A DNA stretch of 64,000 nucleotides from Prolixibacteraceae bacterium (GCA_019459525.1 JAIBEY010000042.1:1-64000), one strand, 5' to 3'. Positions 26,097-36,731 are shown, numbered from the stretch's first letter. Made by a program: numbers and translations. Notes: generated by a model not told the origin, from the letters alone.

Positions 26097-28451
26097 ATGA
26101 AACAATCTATTTTCATTTTTCTTCTGTCAATTTTAGGAATGCAATCTGTAATTGCTCAAACCAGCTTTAAAACAGATCGGTTTCGGCTGACACTTTCAGC
26201 GGTAGGACAACTCACAGAAATGACAGATCCTTCAACCAATAAAAATTACCTGGCGCTTGGAGAAAAAGCCCCTTTGTTGAAAATTCGTGTTGGCAACGAA
26301 TGGGAAGAACCGGGCAGGGCTGTTTTTAATAGCAAATCAGGAACCATTACCCTGAGCTTCCCTACATCGAAAATATCAGTTGATATAAAAGTGGTTCAGA
26401 AAAAGAGCCATCTCGTTTTCGAATTGATACGGCTGAGTGCCAAAGAAAAAGTGAATGCTGTGTATTGGGGCTCCTATCCCACTATTGTCAACCAAACAAT
26501 CGGTGAAGTTATTGGTGTTGTGCGCGACGGCGAATATGCTATTGGGTTGCAAGCACTCAATACAAAAACGCTGGGCGGAGTATTGAAGAATGAAGGAGGG
26601 ATTGATGATTCAAGAGGCTCGGCGGCCCTTGCTCAATCGTATGGAAGCAGCTTACAGGCCTTCAGTCTCGACCGCTCGAAACCTCGCCGGATTTCAGTTT
26701 GGAACGATCAATATCCCGATGTTCCGGTTGAAGCCATACCCAACGAAACGACAATCGGATCGAAGATTGCCTTGTTTGGCTGTGCCGAAGATCAGGTTTT
26801 AACCCGTATAGGTGAAATTGAACTGGCAGAAGGCCTTCCACATCCGTTAATTAACGGTATTTGGCACAAACAGTCGCCCGAAACCGGCCGGGCCTACCTC
26901 ATTTCCGATTTCAACGAAAACAACATTGACGAACTGTTGGATTTTACCAACCAAGCTGGCTTGGTATCGCTCTACCACGAAGGGCCGTTTCAGTCGTGGG
27001 GTCATTTTATTCTCGACCCGACCAGTTTTCCAAACGGAAACGCCGGAATGAAAACCTGTGTCGAAAAAGCGTCAAAAAAAGGTCTCCGCATTGGCGTGCA
27101 CACGCTCAGTACGTTTATCAATACCAACGATCCATATGTCACTCCAATACCCGATAAACGTCTCGCCCAAACCGGTTCGTCCAAACTTTCAGGAAATATA
27201 ACCGCCACAAGTGCTGAAATTCCGGTTGAATCCAATCAGTATTTTAAGAATATTAAACCCAGCACCCTGCATGCAATCCGCATTGGCGATGAAATTATTC
27301 GCTTCCGTGAAGTGACTGCCGAGGCGCCTTATCGGTTACTCGATTGCCAGCGTGGCGCTTACGGCACCAAAGCAACCGATCATGCAAAAAGCGAAACAGT
27401 GGTTATGCTGATGGATTATCCGTATAATACACTTTTCCCAAATTTCAACTTACAACAGGAAATTGCCGGAAATTTAGGTCGCTTTTTTAACGAAACCGGC
27501 GTTTCACACATGGACTTTGATGGTCACGAAGGTTGCTGGTCTTCAGGCGAAGGAGATTACGGGGTACAGGCTTTTGCTGAAAAAGTTTTTCAGGATACCA
27601 AACACACGTTGGTTAATGGCACCAGCCGGTCGAGCCACTATTACTGGCACATTTGCCATTACTGGAACTGGGGCGAACCCTGGTATGGCGGATTCCGGGA
27701 ATCACAGGGCGATTACCGGTTGGAAAATCAACCCTTTCTGGAGCGCAATTACATGCCCAATATGTTGGGCTGGTTTTTACTTTCGGCGACAACCGGCGCT
27801 GAAGACATCGAATGGATGATGGCCCGCGCGGCCGGATACCGTGCCGGGTTTGCACTGGTTGCCCGTTACAACAGTCTGAAAAAGAATCCCAATACGCAAC
27901 AATTACTTGGCCTGATCAAGCTTTGGCAGGAAGCATCCCGGCTAAACATTTTCTCGGCCGATCAACGAATCAGGCTTAAAAATCCGGCTAACGATTTTCA
28001 TTTGGAAAAAGATGGGCAAACCTGGAAACTTTATCCATTCAGGAAGTACACGTTTGAACACACCAAGCAGTTGCTCCAGCCCGGACAGCCAACCTATTCG
28101 GAATGGCAGTTTGAAAATAAAGATGCCGGACAACCACTTAATTTTACCCTGACTTTTATGGGCAAAGAAGGTTCGATTCGCAACCCCTGGATGGAGCTCG
28201 ATGGCTATTTTAAGCTGGAATTACCTGGAGAATTTGAGGCTGGCAATTCTGTTGTTTGCGACGGGACAACCCTTAAAATCTATACGAATAAAGGCAGTTT
28301 TAAAAAGCAAATCGAACTAAACAAGCCTATTCCAACCCTGAATCCGGGAAAGCACACCGTCAAATTCGATTGCCAGTTTCCGGAAGAAACAGAGCTGACC
28401 AACCGGTTCATCATCAAAACAATTAGTAATCCTGAAATCATTCAAAAATAA
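26097..28451 (+). CDS. Secreted protein of unassigned family, glycoside-hydrolase-like
   Basis: 784 residues with a signal peptide (ends near IAQ, residue 21). I do not recognise the family with certainty. An N-terminal beta-rich part (~20-250) precedes a region that reads like a TIM barrel (~255-600): INGIWHKQSPETG, GLVSLYHEGPFQSWGHF, KGLRIGVHTLSTFI, then GVSHMDFDGHEGCWSSGEGD, whose acidic residues are candidates for catalysis, and ICHYWNWGEPWYGGF. A C-terminal beta domain follows. It sits between GH92 and another glycosidase-like gene (12-bp gap to the next), so a glycan substrate is likely. Related in style to GH27/GH36-clan enzymes, but this is inference. Confidence 0.7.
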   Translation: MKQSIFIFLLSILGMQSVIAQTSFKTDRFRLTLSAVGQLTEMTDPSTNKNYLALGEKAPLLKIRVGNEWEEPGRAVFNSKSGTITLSFPTSKISVDIKVVQKKSHLVFELIRLSAKEKVNAVYWGSYPTIVNQTIGEVIGVVRDGEYAIGLQALNTKTLGGVLKNEGGIDDSRGSAALAQSYGSSLQAFSLDRSKPRRISVWNDQYPDVPVEAIPNETTIGSKIALFGCAEDQVLTRIGEIELAEGLPHPLINGIWHKQSPETGRAYLISDFNENNIDELLDFTNQAGLVSLYHEGPFQSWGHFILDPTSFPNGNAGMKTCVEKASKKGLRIGVHTLSTFINTNDPYVTPIPDKRLAQTGSSKLSGNITATSAEIPVESNQYFKNIKPSTLHAIRIGDEIIRFREVTAEAPYRLLDCQRGAYGTKATDHAKSETVVMLMDYPYNTLFPNFNLQQEIAGNLGRFFNETGVSHMDFDGHEGCWSSGEGDYGVQAFAEKVFQDTKHTLVNGTSRSSHYYWHICHYWNWGEPWYGGFRESQGDYRLENQPFLERNYMPNMLGWFLLSATTGAEDIEWMMARAAGYRAGFALVARYNSLKKNPNTQQLLGLIKLWQEASRLNIFSADQRIRLKNPANDFHLEKDGQTWKLYPFRKYTFEHTKQLLQPGQPTYSEWQFENKDAGQPLNFTLTFMGKEGSIRNPWMELDGYFKLELPGEFEAGNSVVCDGTTLKIYTNKGSFKKQIELNKPIPTLNPGKHTVKFDCQFPEETELTNRFIIKTISNPEIIQK

Positions 28452-28462
28452 AATACCAGTTT

Positions 28463-29761
28463 ATGAAAAAGTATTATCCCATTTTTATGTTATTTTTACT
28501 GACGTTTGCGTGTGCAACTCCGACAAAAAAGTCAGAAAACAAAGAACTTTCGGATCAAATCGCAAAAAACGAATACATACCATTCGTTAAAACCAAAGCT
28601 CTCGAAATAATGAAAACCGGGTTCAATGCCGGCGATGGTTATCGCGAAGTATGGATACGCGATTACAATACCTTTATCGAACTGGCCGCCCAGGTTTTTC
28701 CCAAAGAAGAGCTGAAAGAAAACCTGCTCGTTTTTTGCCGGATGCAAGGTGAAGATGGAAACATTATTGACGGGTTTACTCCCATTGAAAAAGTTGGCAC
28801 AGTAGCCTATGATTTTTCCTATTCGAAGCTGGAACCTCGTTACGCAGCACATAAAAACTCAGTGGAAACCGACCAGGAAAGCTCTCTGATCCAGGCTGTT
28901 TACAAATACATCAAACTAACCGGCGACACCACCATCCTAACCGAAAAAGTGGGTGATAAAACGGTGGCCGAACGGCTCGAATGGTCGATGGATTTTTTAA
29001 TGCAGCACCGGTTTAATCCGCAATACGGACTCATCATCGGAGCTACAACAGCCGACTGGGGCGACGTTCAGCCCGAACATGGCTGGGGAGTCGATCTGGA
29101 TGCCAACACCCATCCAGCTATTGACATTTACGACAACGCCATGTTCATCATTGCACTAAATAACCTGACCGAAATACTTCCGGCCTCCCAAACCAAATGG
29201 AACCCTATTAAGGAAAGCATTGCCCAAAACTGCCGCAAACACTTGTGGGATAATACCAATCAGAAATTTATCCCTCACATTTATCTTGAAAAAGGATCAC
29301 CGTTCCCAGCCGATTTCAATGAAAACGAGATCTATTACTTTGGTGGAACAGCGATTGCCATTGAAGCAGGTTTGCTGAGCAAAGATGAAATTAAAACTTC
29401 ACTGGACGAAATGATCAAACGCGTTAAACAGGCCGGAGCGCCGTCAATCGGCCTGACCCTTTATCCGCCCTACCCCGAAGGTTATTTTGTGAATAAAATA
29501 ATGAACCCCGTTTACAGCTACCAGAACGGCGGCGACTGGACCTGGTTCGGAGGCCGGATGATTCAGCAGCTAATTGAGAACGGTTTTGTTCAGGAAGCTT
29601 ACGAACAGGTGCAACCCATGCTAAAGCGCGTAAAAGACAACAACGGATTTTACGAGTGGTATTCAGTTGACAACAAACCGCGCGGATCGGGCACTTTCCG
29701 TGGCGAAGCGGGAGTGCTTTACACGGCTATTGTCATGTTCGAAAAATGGATTAAAGAATAA
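28463..29761 (+). CDS. Six-hairpin (alpha/alpha)6 glycosidase-like lipoprotein
   Basis: 432 residues with a lipoprotein signal (LTFACATP, Cys at ~17). Motifs typical of (alpha/alpha)6 glycosidases: [16 protein letters not shown] near residue 54, [20 protein letters not shown] (~133), [17 protein letters not shown] and [14 protein letters not shown] (~200-230), and [18 protein letters not shown] (~355), which has candidate catalytic acids. The exact family is uncertain (amylo-1,6-glucosidase-, GH63- or GH125-like). In a mannoside locus an exo-acting alpha-glycosidase is plausible. Starts 11 bp after the preceding gene and ends 7 bp before the isomerase gene, so part of one operon. Confidence 0.78.
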   Translation: MKKYYPIFMLFLLTFACATPTKKSENKELSDQIAKNEYIPFVKTKALEIMKTGFNAGDGYREVWIRDYNTFIELAAQVFPKEELKENLLVFCRMQGEDGNIIDGFTPIEKVGTVAYDFSYSKLEPRYAAHKNSVETDQESSLIQAVYKYIKLTGDTTILTEKVGDKTVAERLEWSMDFLMQHRFNPQYGLIIGATTADWGDVQPEHGWGVDLDANTHPAIDIYDNAMFIIALNNLTEILPASQTKWNPIKESIAQNCRKHLWDNTNQKFIPHIYLEKGSPFPADFNENEIYYFGGTAIAIEAGLLSKDEIKTSLDEMIKRVKQAGAPSIGLTLYPPYPEGYFVNKIMNPVYSYQNGGDWTWFGGRMIQQLIENGFVQEAYEQVQPMLKRVKDNNGFYEWYSVDNKPRGSGTFRGEAGVLYTAIVMFEKWIKE

Positions 29762-29768
29762 TAAAGAA

Positions 29769-31538
29769 ATGGAAAACACAAAATGGCGCAAAACCGATCA
29801 GTTTCTGATGCCGGTGAGCAAAGAGGTTTCAGCAAAAGGAATGTACGATATTTACCCAACGCTGAAAATTGAGGATGGAGAAATAGCCGAAGGATTTGGA
29901 TCACTTGCTCAGCAAATCGCCGATGAAAAACAACTCGTTATTGATGGTTATGTTGGCGTATTTTTTCCTGATTTTCAGGAAAAGCTGGATGCGGAATTGC
30001 GGAAACTAGGTAAAAAAACAGCCTGGTCGTCAATGGAATCGGCCTTGAAACCGGAGGAAGTGATGAATCAACTGACGGAACCTTTTCTGGGTGGCGACGA
30101 CCCCATTTTTGGAAAACGGACAACGCTGCAACTGGCCGATTTTTACGATGCAGACAAACTTCAGCGCCTGAAACCCGAAACAGATGCCGATATCCATATT
30201 CTGATAGGTTGTGGTGCGGCTTTGGCCGGATGGAAAGGTTTGCTCATTTACATCGACCTGCCCAAAAATGAACTGCAATTCCGGGCAAGGGCCAAAGTAA
30301 TCACCAACCTGGGAGTTGCCCAACCGGCCGATATTAAACTCATGTACAAACGGTATTATTTTGTCGATTGGGTAGTTTTGAACCGTCATAAACAGCAAAT
30401 TCTTTCCACCATCGACCTCATAATTGACGGGCAACGTCCCGATCAGCCCACGTGGATGAAAGGTCAAAGTTTACGCCAGTCGCTGCAAACGATGAGCCTG
30501 AATGTTTTTCGCGTTCGCCCGTGGTTCGAGCCGGGAGCCTGGGGCGGACAATGGGTAAGGAATAAGATTGACGGATTAAACAAAGACGTTATTAATTACG
30601 CCTGGTCGTTCGAGCTCATTGTTCCTGAAAACGGGCTGCTCATTGAAAGTTCAGGTAAAATGCTTGAAGTTTCGTTCGATTGCATCATGTTTCAGGAAAA
30701 CCAGGCCGTTTTAGGGAAACATGCCGGTCGGTTTGGCGTTGAATTTCCGATCCGTTTCGACTTTCTGGATACGTTTGATGGTGGAAACCTTTCGGTACAA
30801 TGCCACCCGCGGCCCGATTACATGAAAGAACATTTTGGAGAGGATTTTACCCAGGAAGAAACCTACTATATTTTAGATGCCGCCACCAACGCGACCTGTT
30901 ACCTCGGTTTTCAGGACGACATTAATCCGGCAGCATTCGAAAAAGACCTTCAGGAAAGTTTCGAAAACAACCGAGCCATCGATATTACCAGGCATGTTCA
31001 GATTCATGAATCGCATAAACACGACCTTTTCCTGATTCCTCCGGGAACCATACACAGTGCGGGAATAAACAACCTGGTACTTGAAATTAGCCTGACACCC
31101 TACATCTTTACATTCAAAATGTACGACTGGGTAAGGCTCGACCTGGATGGAAAACCCCGGTCATTGAACATCCGGCGGGGAATGGACAACCTCTACTTCG
31201 ACCGGAAAGGGTCCTATGTGAAAGACAAGCTGATTGCCCATCCGTATTTGCTGGAAGAAGGAGCCGGATGGAAACTGTATCATTTGCCCACTCACGAAAA
31301 ACACAGTTACGATGTGCACCGGATTCATTTAAATACCGAAGTAGAAATTGACACCGAAAATAAATGCCATGTACTTTCGCTGGTTGAAGGCACAAGCATA
31401 CTCGTTGAAACCCCAAATGGCATGAAACAACGATTAAATTATGCCGAAACTTTTGTAATTCCTGCGGCTGCCGGAAGTTACCGCATTATTAACGAGTCGG
31501 AAAACGAAGCGATGTTGGTTAAAGCATTTTTAAAGTAA
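29769..31538 (+). CDS. manA: Long class I mannose-6-phosphate isomerase
   Basis: 589 residues from ATG 29769 (the frame is open upstream into the previous gene). The C-terminal ~330 residues are a class I phosphomannose isomerase: VQCHP with a zinc His near 346, Glu in QEETYYI near 363, and PPGTIHSAG with His near 429. The N-terminal ~250 residues ([58 protein letters not shown]) are not part of the classical enzyme and faintly recall uridine-kinase-like folds without a P-loop. It converts mannose-6-P to fructose-6-P, closing the pathway fed by the ROK kinase. Its stop abuts the stop of the convergent desaturase. Confidence 0.88.
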   Translation: MENTKWRKTDQFLMPVSKEVSAKGMYDIYPTLKIEDGEIAEGFGSLAQQIADEKQLVIDGYVGVFFPDFQEKLDAELRKLGKKTAWSSMESALKPEEVMNQLTEPFLGGDDPIFGKRTTLQLADFYDADKLQRLKPETDADIHILIGCGAALAGWKGLLIYIDLPKNELQFRARAKVITNLGVAQPADIKLMYKRYYFVDWVVLNRHKQQILSTIDLIIDGQRPDQPTWMKGQSLRQSLQTMSLNVFRVRPWFEPGAWGGQWVRNKIDGLNKDVINYAWSFELIVPENGLLIESSGKMLEVSFDCIMFQENQAVLGKHAGRFGVEFPIRFDFLDTFDGGNLSVQCHPRPDYMKEHFGEDFTQEETYYILDAATNATCYLGFQDDINPAAFEKDLQESFENNRAIDITRHVQIHESHKHDLFLIPPGTIHSAGINNLVLEISLTPYIFTFKMYDWVRLDLDGKPRSLNIRRGMDNLYFDRKGSYVKDKLIAHPYLLEEGAGWKLYHLPTHEKHSYDVHRIHLNTEVEIDTENKCHVLSLVEGTSILVETPNGMKQRLNYAETFVIPAAAGSYRIINESENEAMLVKAFLK

Positions 31539-32549
31539 CTACGGCCTTCCGTTGAAGGATACCATCTTTTGGATTTGTTCGTCCCACAGGCGCAGCTTCA
31601 GCGATTTGATACTCCTGATAAATGTAACTGGTTTTACTTCCTTGAAAATGGAATTTTCGCGGTAACAGGTGTTGAGGTAATAGTTTGGAATCCGGGCATT
31701 CAGGTGATGAATGTGATGAAAACCGATATTTCCGGAAAACCATTGCAGCAATTTCGGAAATTTGACGAATGAACTGCCTTCCAGCGCTACTGTCCGGTAA
31801 TTCCATTCTTTATTTCTGAACCAGGTCACATCTTCGTATTGGTGTTGGAGGTAGAACAACCACAAACCGGAGATAGCCGCGATATACAGGATCGAAAGCT
31901 GGACAATCACGAAAGTTCCAAACCCGATGGCAAAACTCATACCCGTAAAAAGAATCAGGAGTGCGGCATTGGTGAAATATATATTCAGTTTCTCCTTTCG
32001 GGTCATATCTTTTTTGGTCAGGCGGTTTTGAATCAGGAATACATACAGCGAACCTATGCCAAACATGACCAGCGGGTTGCGGTAAATCCGGTATTTAACC
32101 CGATTCCACTTGTCACTCGCCTGGTATTCCTCTTTGGTCATCGTCCACACATCGCCCACCCCGCGTTTGTCGAGGTTCCCAACTGTGCCGTGATGCCGCA
32201 TGTGCTGGTTGTGCCATTTATCGTAAGGCGTAAAGGCCAGTATCCCGAAAAACATCCCGATAATCCGGTTGGCTTTTTGCGACTTAAAATACGATCCGTG
32301 TCCGCAATCGTGAAAAATGATGAACAGCCGCACCAGAAATCCTGCGGCCAGTAGGATAAGAAAAGCTGTAAGCCAGTACGAAACAGAAAGGCTGTAAACG
32401 ATTAAAACCCATAAGCCCACATAAGGTATAAATGTGTTCACGATTTGCCAGATACTTCTGCCAACGCTGGGTTTCTGGTACTTTTCTATGTTTTTGCTGA
32501 TTGCCATCCAGGGGTTGGCTTCCGTATTTATATTTTCAGGGGATTTCAT
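31539..32549 (-). CDS. Membrane fatty acid desaturase
   Basis: 336 residues with hydrophobic segments near 40-75 and 195-235 and the three histidine boxes of membrane di-iron desaturases: HDCGH (~80), HNQHMRHH (~114) and HHIHH (~275). These enzymes insert a cis double bond into acyl chains of membrane lipids and help adapt fluidity. The layout resembles omega-6/delta-12-type desaturases; regiospecificity is not deducible. Its TAG stop is directly adjacent to the stop of the convergent isomerase gene, with no spacer and no visible terminator. Confidence 0.92.
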   Translation of the reverse strand: MKSPENINTEANPWMAISKNIEKYQKPSVGRSIWQIVNTFIPYVGLWVLIVYSLSVSYWLTAFLILLAAGFLVRLFIIFHDCGHGSYFKSQKANRIIGMFFGILAFTPYDKWHNQHMRHHGTVGNLDKRGVGDVWTMTKEEYQASDKWNRVKYRIYRNPLVMFGIGSLYVFLIQNRLTKKDMTRKEKLNIYFTNAALLILFTGMSFAIGFGTFVIVQLSILYIAAISGLWLFYLQHQYEDVTWFRNKEWNYRTVALEGSSFVKFPKLLQWFSGNIGFHHIHHLNARIPNYYLNTCYRENSIFKEVKPVTFIRSIKSLKLRLWDEQIQKMVSFNGRP

Positions 32550-32839
32550 TTCTTTTAAATTAATAGTTTCACATCCAAATATTTAAACGTTATGGGGTAT
32601 CATCTTGTTCTACTATCCGACTTGTTTATGGACATGTTGCTTTTCCTGTTTGAACCAGACTCTGTCATCGAATTCGTACGGGAACAACCAAAATTCATGA
32701 CCAAAAAGCACCAAATAGCTCTATATCAGTAACTTTAATAAGTATGTGATAGTTAATAAATTCATAACCTGAAGGTTAACATCAGTTGATTGCATCTAAA
32801 AATTTTCTTCTTTTGTAAAAACATTGATTTACCAGTACT

Positions 32840-35539
32840 ATGATCCACAAAATTTTATCCGCAGCCCTCGTTTTATTGCTCTTTGTTTCATGCTCGAAAG
32901 AAAAAGCGTTGATTCAAAATCCGGAACGTTTGGCCGACATTCAGCGCATGTTGACTGAGCAGAAAGAACTGAGCTCGAAAAGTCAGGTTCCGATCTGGGA
33001 CATTTTTAACACGCCACTTTCCGCCGAAGAAAAACAAGCTTTGGAATTCGTTTATGCCTACATGCCGCTCAGCGATCTGGCCGATTACCAACCCGAATTT
33101 TTTCTGAAGAACGTGCAGTACAGCCTGAAAGCCCGTGCCGAAATGCCCTGGGGAAAAACAATTCCGGAGGAAGAATTCCTGCATTTTGTGCTGCCATTGA
33201 GGGTGAATAACGAAAACCTCGACAATTTCCGCGAAGTGATGTACAACGAAATCACCCAACGCGTGAAAAGTATGGACATGAAACAGGCTGCTCTGGAAAT
33301 CAATCACTGGTGTCACGAAAAGGTGAATTACCGCGGAACCGACTCGCGTACCAGCGCACCGCTCAGCACGGTGAAAAAGACATTCGGACGTTGTGGCGAA
33401 GAATCAACTTTTACTGTAACCGCCATGCGAACCGCCGGAATTCCTGCCCGCCAGGTGTACACGCCGCGCTGGGCGCATTCCGATGACAACCATGCCTGGG
33501 TAGAAGTTTGGATCGATGGCAAATGGCAGTACCTCGGTGCCTGCGAACCCGATGTTGACCTGAACATGGGCTGGTTTAGCGAACCTTCGCGCCGCACCAT
33601 GCTGGTGCACACCCGCGCCTACGGACGCTACATGGGCAGCGAAGATGTGGTGATTGCCGAAGACCGTTTTTCGGAACTGAACCTGACTTCGAACTACGCC
33701 ACGACCAAAAAAATAACCATTTCGGTGAAAAAAGCCGATGGAACGCCAGCCGACAGCGCCAAAGTAGAATACCAACTGTAGAACTACGCCGAATATTACC
33801 CGATTGCTACCGGATTTACGAACACAGCAGGTTTCACAAGCCTAAACACCGGCATGGGCGACCTCGTTATCTGGGCCGCCAAAGATGGAAAATTCGGCTA
33901 CCAAAAACTTTCGGTTCCTGAAAAAGATACCCTCGAGCTGGTGCTGAATCAAAGCACTCCGGTAAACCCGGGAGAAATTTTCGACCTGGTTCCGCCACAT
34001 GCCGCCAAAGTAGAAAGTTCGGTCACTCCGGAAGCAAAAAAGGCCAACGACATCCGCCTGGCCAAAGAAGATTCCATCCGGAATGCCACAATGGCCACGT
34101 TTAAAGATTCAGTTTGGATTGCTGAATTTGCAGCCAAAACCCAACTGCCGGCCGATACTATTTCACGTTTAATCAAACTGAGCTACGGCAACTGGGACCA
34201 GATTTCGGCTTACCTCGAAAAAAATGCACCAGCCAATCGCAGCACCGTTCTCGAACTGGCCATTCAGTTGGCCGACAAAGATTACAGCGATGTTCCGGAA
34301 ACGATCCTGACCGATCATCTCGTTCAGACCGCTCAACTGAGTTTGCAAAAATTGGTTCCTTCCAAAGAACTGTTTACCAAATACATTCTCGGACCACGCA
34401 TTGCACTCGAAAATCTGAGCCCGTGGCGCAGTTTTCTGGCAACATCGTTTGGCGCTGAAATGGCTCAATCGACCAGCAACGATATTTCGGTGCTGACCAA
34501 CTGGATTCGCGAAAACATCCGGGTGAATACCGTGGCCAACAAACATTCGCGGGCGCCGCTCACCCCGATAGGTGTGTATAACCTGCGCGTGGCCGATCCG
34601 CTTTCGCGCGACATTTTCTTCGTAGCCGCCTGCCGCACGTTTGGCATTCCGGCCCGCTTAAATCCTGAAACTCAAATTCCGGAATACAACCAAAGCGGCC
34701 AGTGGTTACGGGCAGGTTTCGATCCTGAAGCGATTGCCCAGCCTGAAAAAGGCTTGCTGAAACTGACAGAAAAGAACAATCCGGTAACTCCGCAATATTA
34801 CCTACATTATACCATTGGTTTTCTGAAAGATGGCTTTTACCGCACGCTCGAATTTCCGGAAGGTGGCAGTTTGACCAACAGCGCCAAACCGATTGAACTG
34901 GAAGTGGGACAGTATGCTCTGATTACCGGTAACCGATTAGAAGACGGCTCGGTGCTCAGTAGTATGACCTTTTTTACCATCGAAAAAGGTAAAACGACTA
35001 CTGTTCCGGTTGAACTGCGCAAACAATCGGGCGAGCTGAAACCTTCAGGAAAGCTGGATTTTAATGCGCTGAACCTACAGAAAACTAGTGATAGCCAAAC
35101 TGTGAGTTTATCGTCGGTAGTAGCCGGAAAATATGCCGTGCTGGTGGTGCTCGACCCCGACAAAGAACCATCGAAACACATCCTGAACGATTTGGGTCCG
35201 TATGTCGATCATTTCAACAAATGGGGCGGCCAGTTTGTGTTTGCCATGTCAGCCGAAAAAGCCGGACAGGCCGGAGTGCTAAAAACCTATCAACTGCCAG
35301 CACAACTGGAGAGTGGCATCGATCCCAACGACCAGATCCTGAATGCCATTTCGGTTATTTACGGCTCCGGGCTCAAAGACAAACTGCCTTTGGTGCTGTT
35401 CTGCGATGCAACCGGAAATGTTTACCTGTATTCGTCGGGCTACAAAATTGGTATGGGCGAACAATTGCTGAAAGTGATTTCAGCCATCGAATCGAATCCG
35501 AAAACAGTTGACCCCCAGGCTTCGTGCAGCAAACCTTAA
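32840..35539 (+). pseudogene. Transglutaminase-like lipoprotein gene with in-frame amber codon at 33779
   Basis: One frame runs from ATG 32840 to TAA 35539 (899 codons) broken only by TAG at 33779-33781. Translation before it ends VEYQL and after it resumes NYAEYYPIATGF, a continuous beta-strand pattern, so a Tyr codon has probably become TAG. Part 1 (313 aa): lipoprotein signal (LLFVSC, Cys 18) and a transglutaminase/protease core with Cys 185 (FGRCGEES), His 218 (DDNHAWVEVW) and Asp 238 (ACEPD). Part 2: a second transglutaminase-like region (NWIRENIRVN, AACRTFGIPARLN) and a C-terminal thioredoxin-like domain (YAVLVVLDPD). Either a recent pseudogene, a read-through gene, or a sequencing error. 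Confidence 0.85.
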
Positions 35540-35574
35540 AATTGTGAATGACGGTTTAGACTCATTCGTCGTAC

Positions 35575-35637
35575 ATACTCGGAGTGACGTCTCTGCGAAG
35601 ACGAGGAACGAGGATGAAGCAGTCTCAAACAGAAATA
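35575..35637. repeat. Degenerate interspersed repeat
   Basis: Contains CGAGGAACGAGGATGAAGCAG next to TCTC, which resembles the CGTCATTGCGAGCGAAGCGA-type dispersed repeat found intact at 42732-42807. Only one arm is preserved. Confidence 0.4.
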
Positions 35638-35665
35638 TGAGCCTTAACAAAACACTAGCATTGTT

Positions 35666-35679
35666 GTTTTGGCATCAAA
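35666..35679 (+). repeat. 14-bp direct repeat, left copy
   Basis: GTTTTGGCATCAAA; identical copy at 36718-36731. The two flank the AT-rich orphan gene at 35746-36519 and could be a target-site duplication or attachment sites. Confidence 0.55.
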
Positions 35680-35682
35680 ACT

Positions 35683-35715
35683 ACAGAGCGGGTGACTCGA
35701 AGTCACCCGCTCTGT
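35683..35715. terminator. Perfect 15-bp hairpin, terminator-like
   Basis: ACAGAGCGGGTGACT and its exact complement around a CGA loop. It lies between convergent genes. No T-run follows on either strand, so it may be a small palindromic repeat rather than an intrinsic terminator. Confidence 0.55.
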
Positions 35716-35745
35716 AAATAATAAGTCAAATTTTCTATACATTGT

Positions 35746-36519
35746 TTATTTCAGCCTTTGTACTTCCCAATCAATCTCATTATTAATAATACTATAAGAA
35801 AAGTCTACGGATTCTAATTTTTTAACTAGAACTGGGTATTTTGTTTTAAAAAATTGGTATGTCTGTATATTTTTAGATCTGAATTTTGGATCTGAATTAT
35901 TGACTCCTTGATTATAATAACTTTTAATCATATCAATATCAGTAGGCAATCCCAAAAACTCAGGACTATCCTCAAATAGACTACTTGGGACTGGTGTTTC
36001 TCCTTTCAGCAAGGAATAAAAAAGATCAAATGGCTGATTAAGAAACACATAATCAAGCTCATTGTCGTATTCTATTGTTTTAAATATTTTATTACGATGT
36101 AAAATATCCTTACGAATAAAGAGACCAATTCCATTGATTTCTTTTTCTTTTTTATAGCTATTGATTAAAGCTTGACCATGGTAACATTGGATGTTGTTTA
36201 ATTTATAATATTCAAACTCATTATAGCTTAAAATAGCTCTAAATGGAATATCTAAATTATTTGCAACAGATCTATACAAAAGATCCTGAACAAATTCGCA
36301 AGAATACATGACATGATATTCATGGGAATGGTCATCATTGAGATCATATTTATTTGCTACAAGAATTGTATCAGAAAAGACAAACGTATCAAAAGCGTCA
36401 TGTCTATGTACATTGAGCTCATCCACTATTTCGTATATTTTTCGAATACGGTTATCATTACTAGATGATAAATTTGAAAACCCAAGAATATCGATGTATA
36501 GTAGATATTTGTTCTCCAT
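35746..36519 (-). CDS. Orphan protein with nucleotidyl-cyclase-like motif
   Basis: 257 residues, no signal peptide or membrane segment. The N terminus reads YIDILGFSNL (Asp 10) and about 40 residues later FVFSDTILVAN (Asp 50), a spacing and pattern that recall the two metal-binding aspartates of class III nucleotidyl cyclases (FxDIxGFT ... GD). The rest is not recognised; a Lys/Arg-containing region follows (GIGLFIRKDIL). The coding sequence is clearly more AT-rich than its neighbours and isolated, flanked by a hairpin and by a 14-bp direct repeat, so it was probably acquired by transfer. Cyclase activity is only a hypothesis; no effector gene is adjacent. Confidence 0.65.
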   Translation of the reverse strand: MENKYLLYIDILGFSNLSSSNDNRIRKIYEIVDELNVHRHDAFDTFVFSDTILVANKYDLNDDHSHEYHVMYSCEFVQDLLYRSVANNLDIPFRAILSYNEFEYYKLNNIQCYHGQALINSYKKEKEINGIGLFIRKDILHRNKIFKTIEYDNELDYVFLNQPFDLFYSLLKGETPVPSSLFEDSPEFLGLPTDIDMIKSYYNQGVNNSDPKFRSKNIQTYQFFKTKYPVLVKKLESVDFSYSIINNEIDWEVQRLK

Positions 36520-36717
36520 ATAGTTGTTGAATTGAATATTCCATTTCTGTTTCCAAAGTTAATAATCTCCACTCATTCTCTCCTTTTGTTCTGCGCCTTT
36601 TGATAAACATATTTTATCGTTCCATTTGAAGAACTGACTTTCGGCGTTCAGGGAGCTGAAGTCAGCGAAAATATTTACTTTTTTGAGCGAAGCTGTTTTT
36701 CTTTTGCGGAGGGAAAC

Positions 36718-36731
36718 GTTTTGGCATCAAA
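36718..36731 (+). repeat. 14-bp direct repeat, right copy
   Basis: GTTTTGGCATCAAA, identical to 35666-35679, about 1.05 kb apart in direct orientation. Confidence 0.55.
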
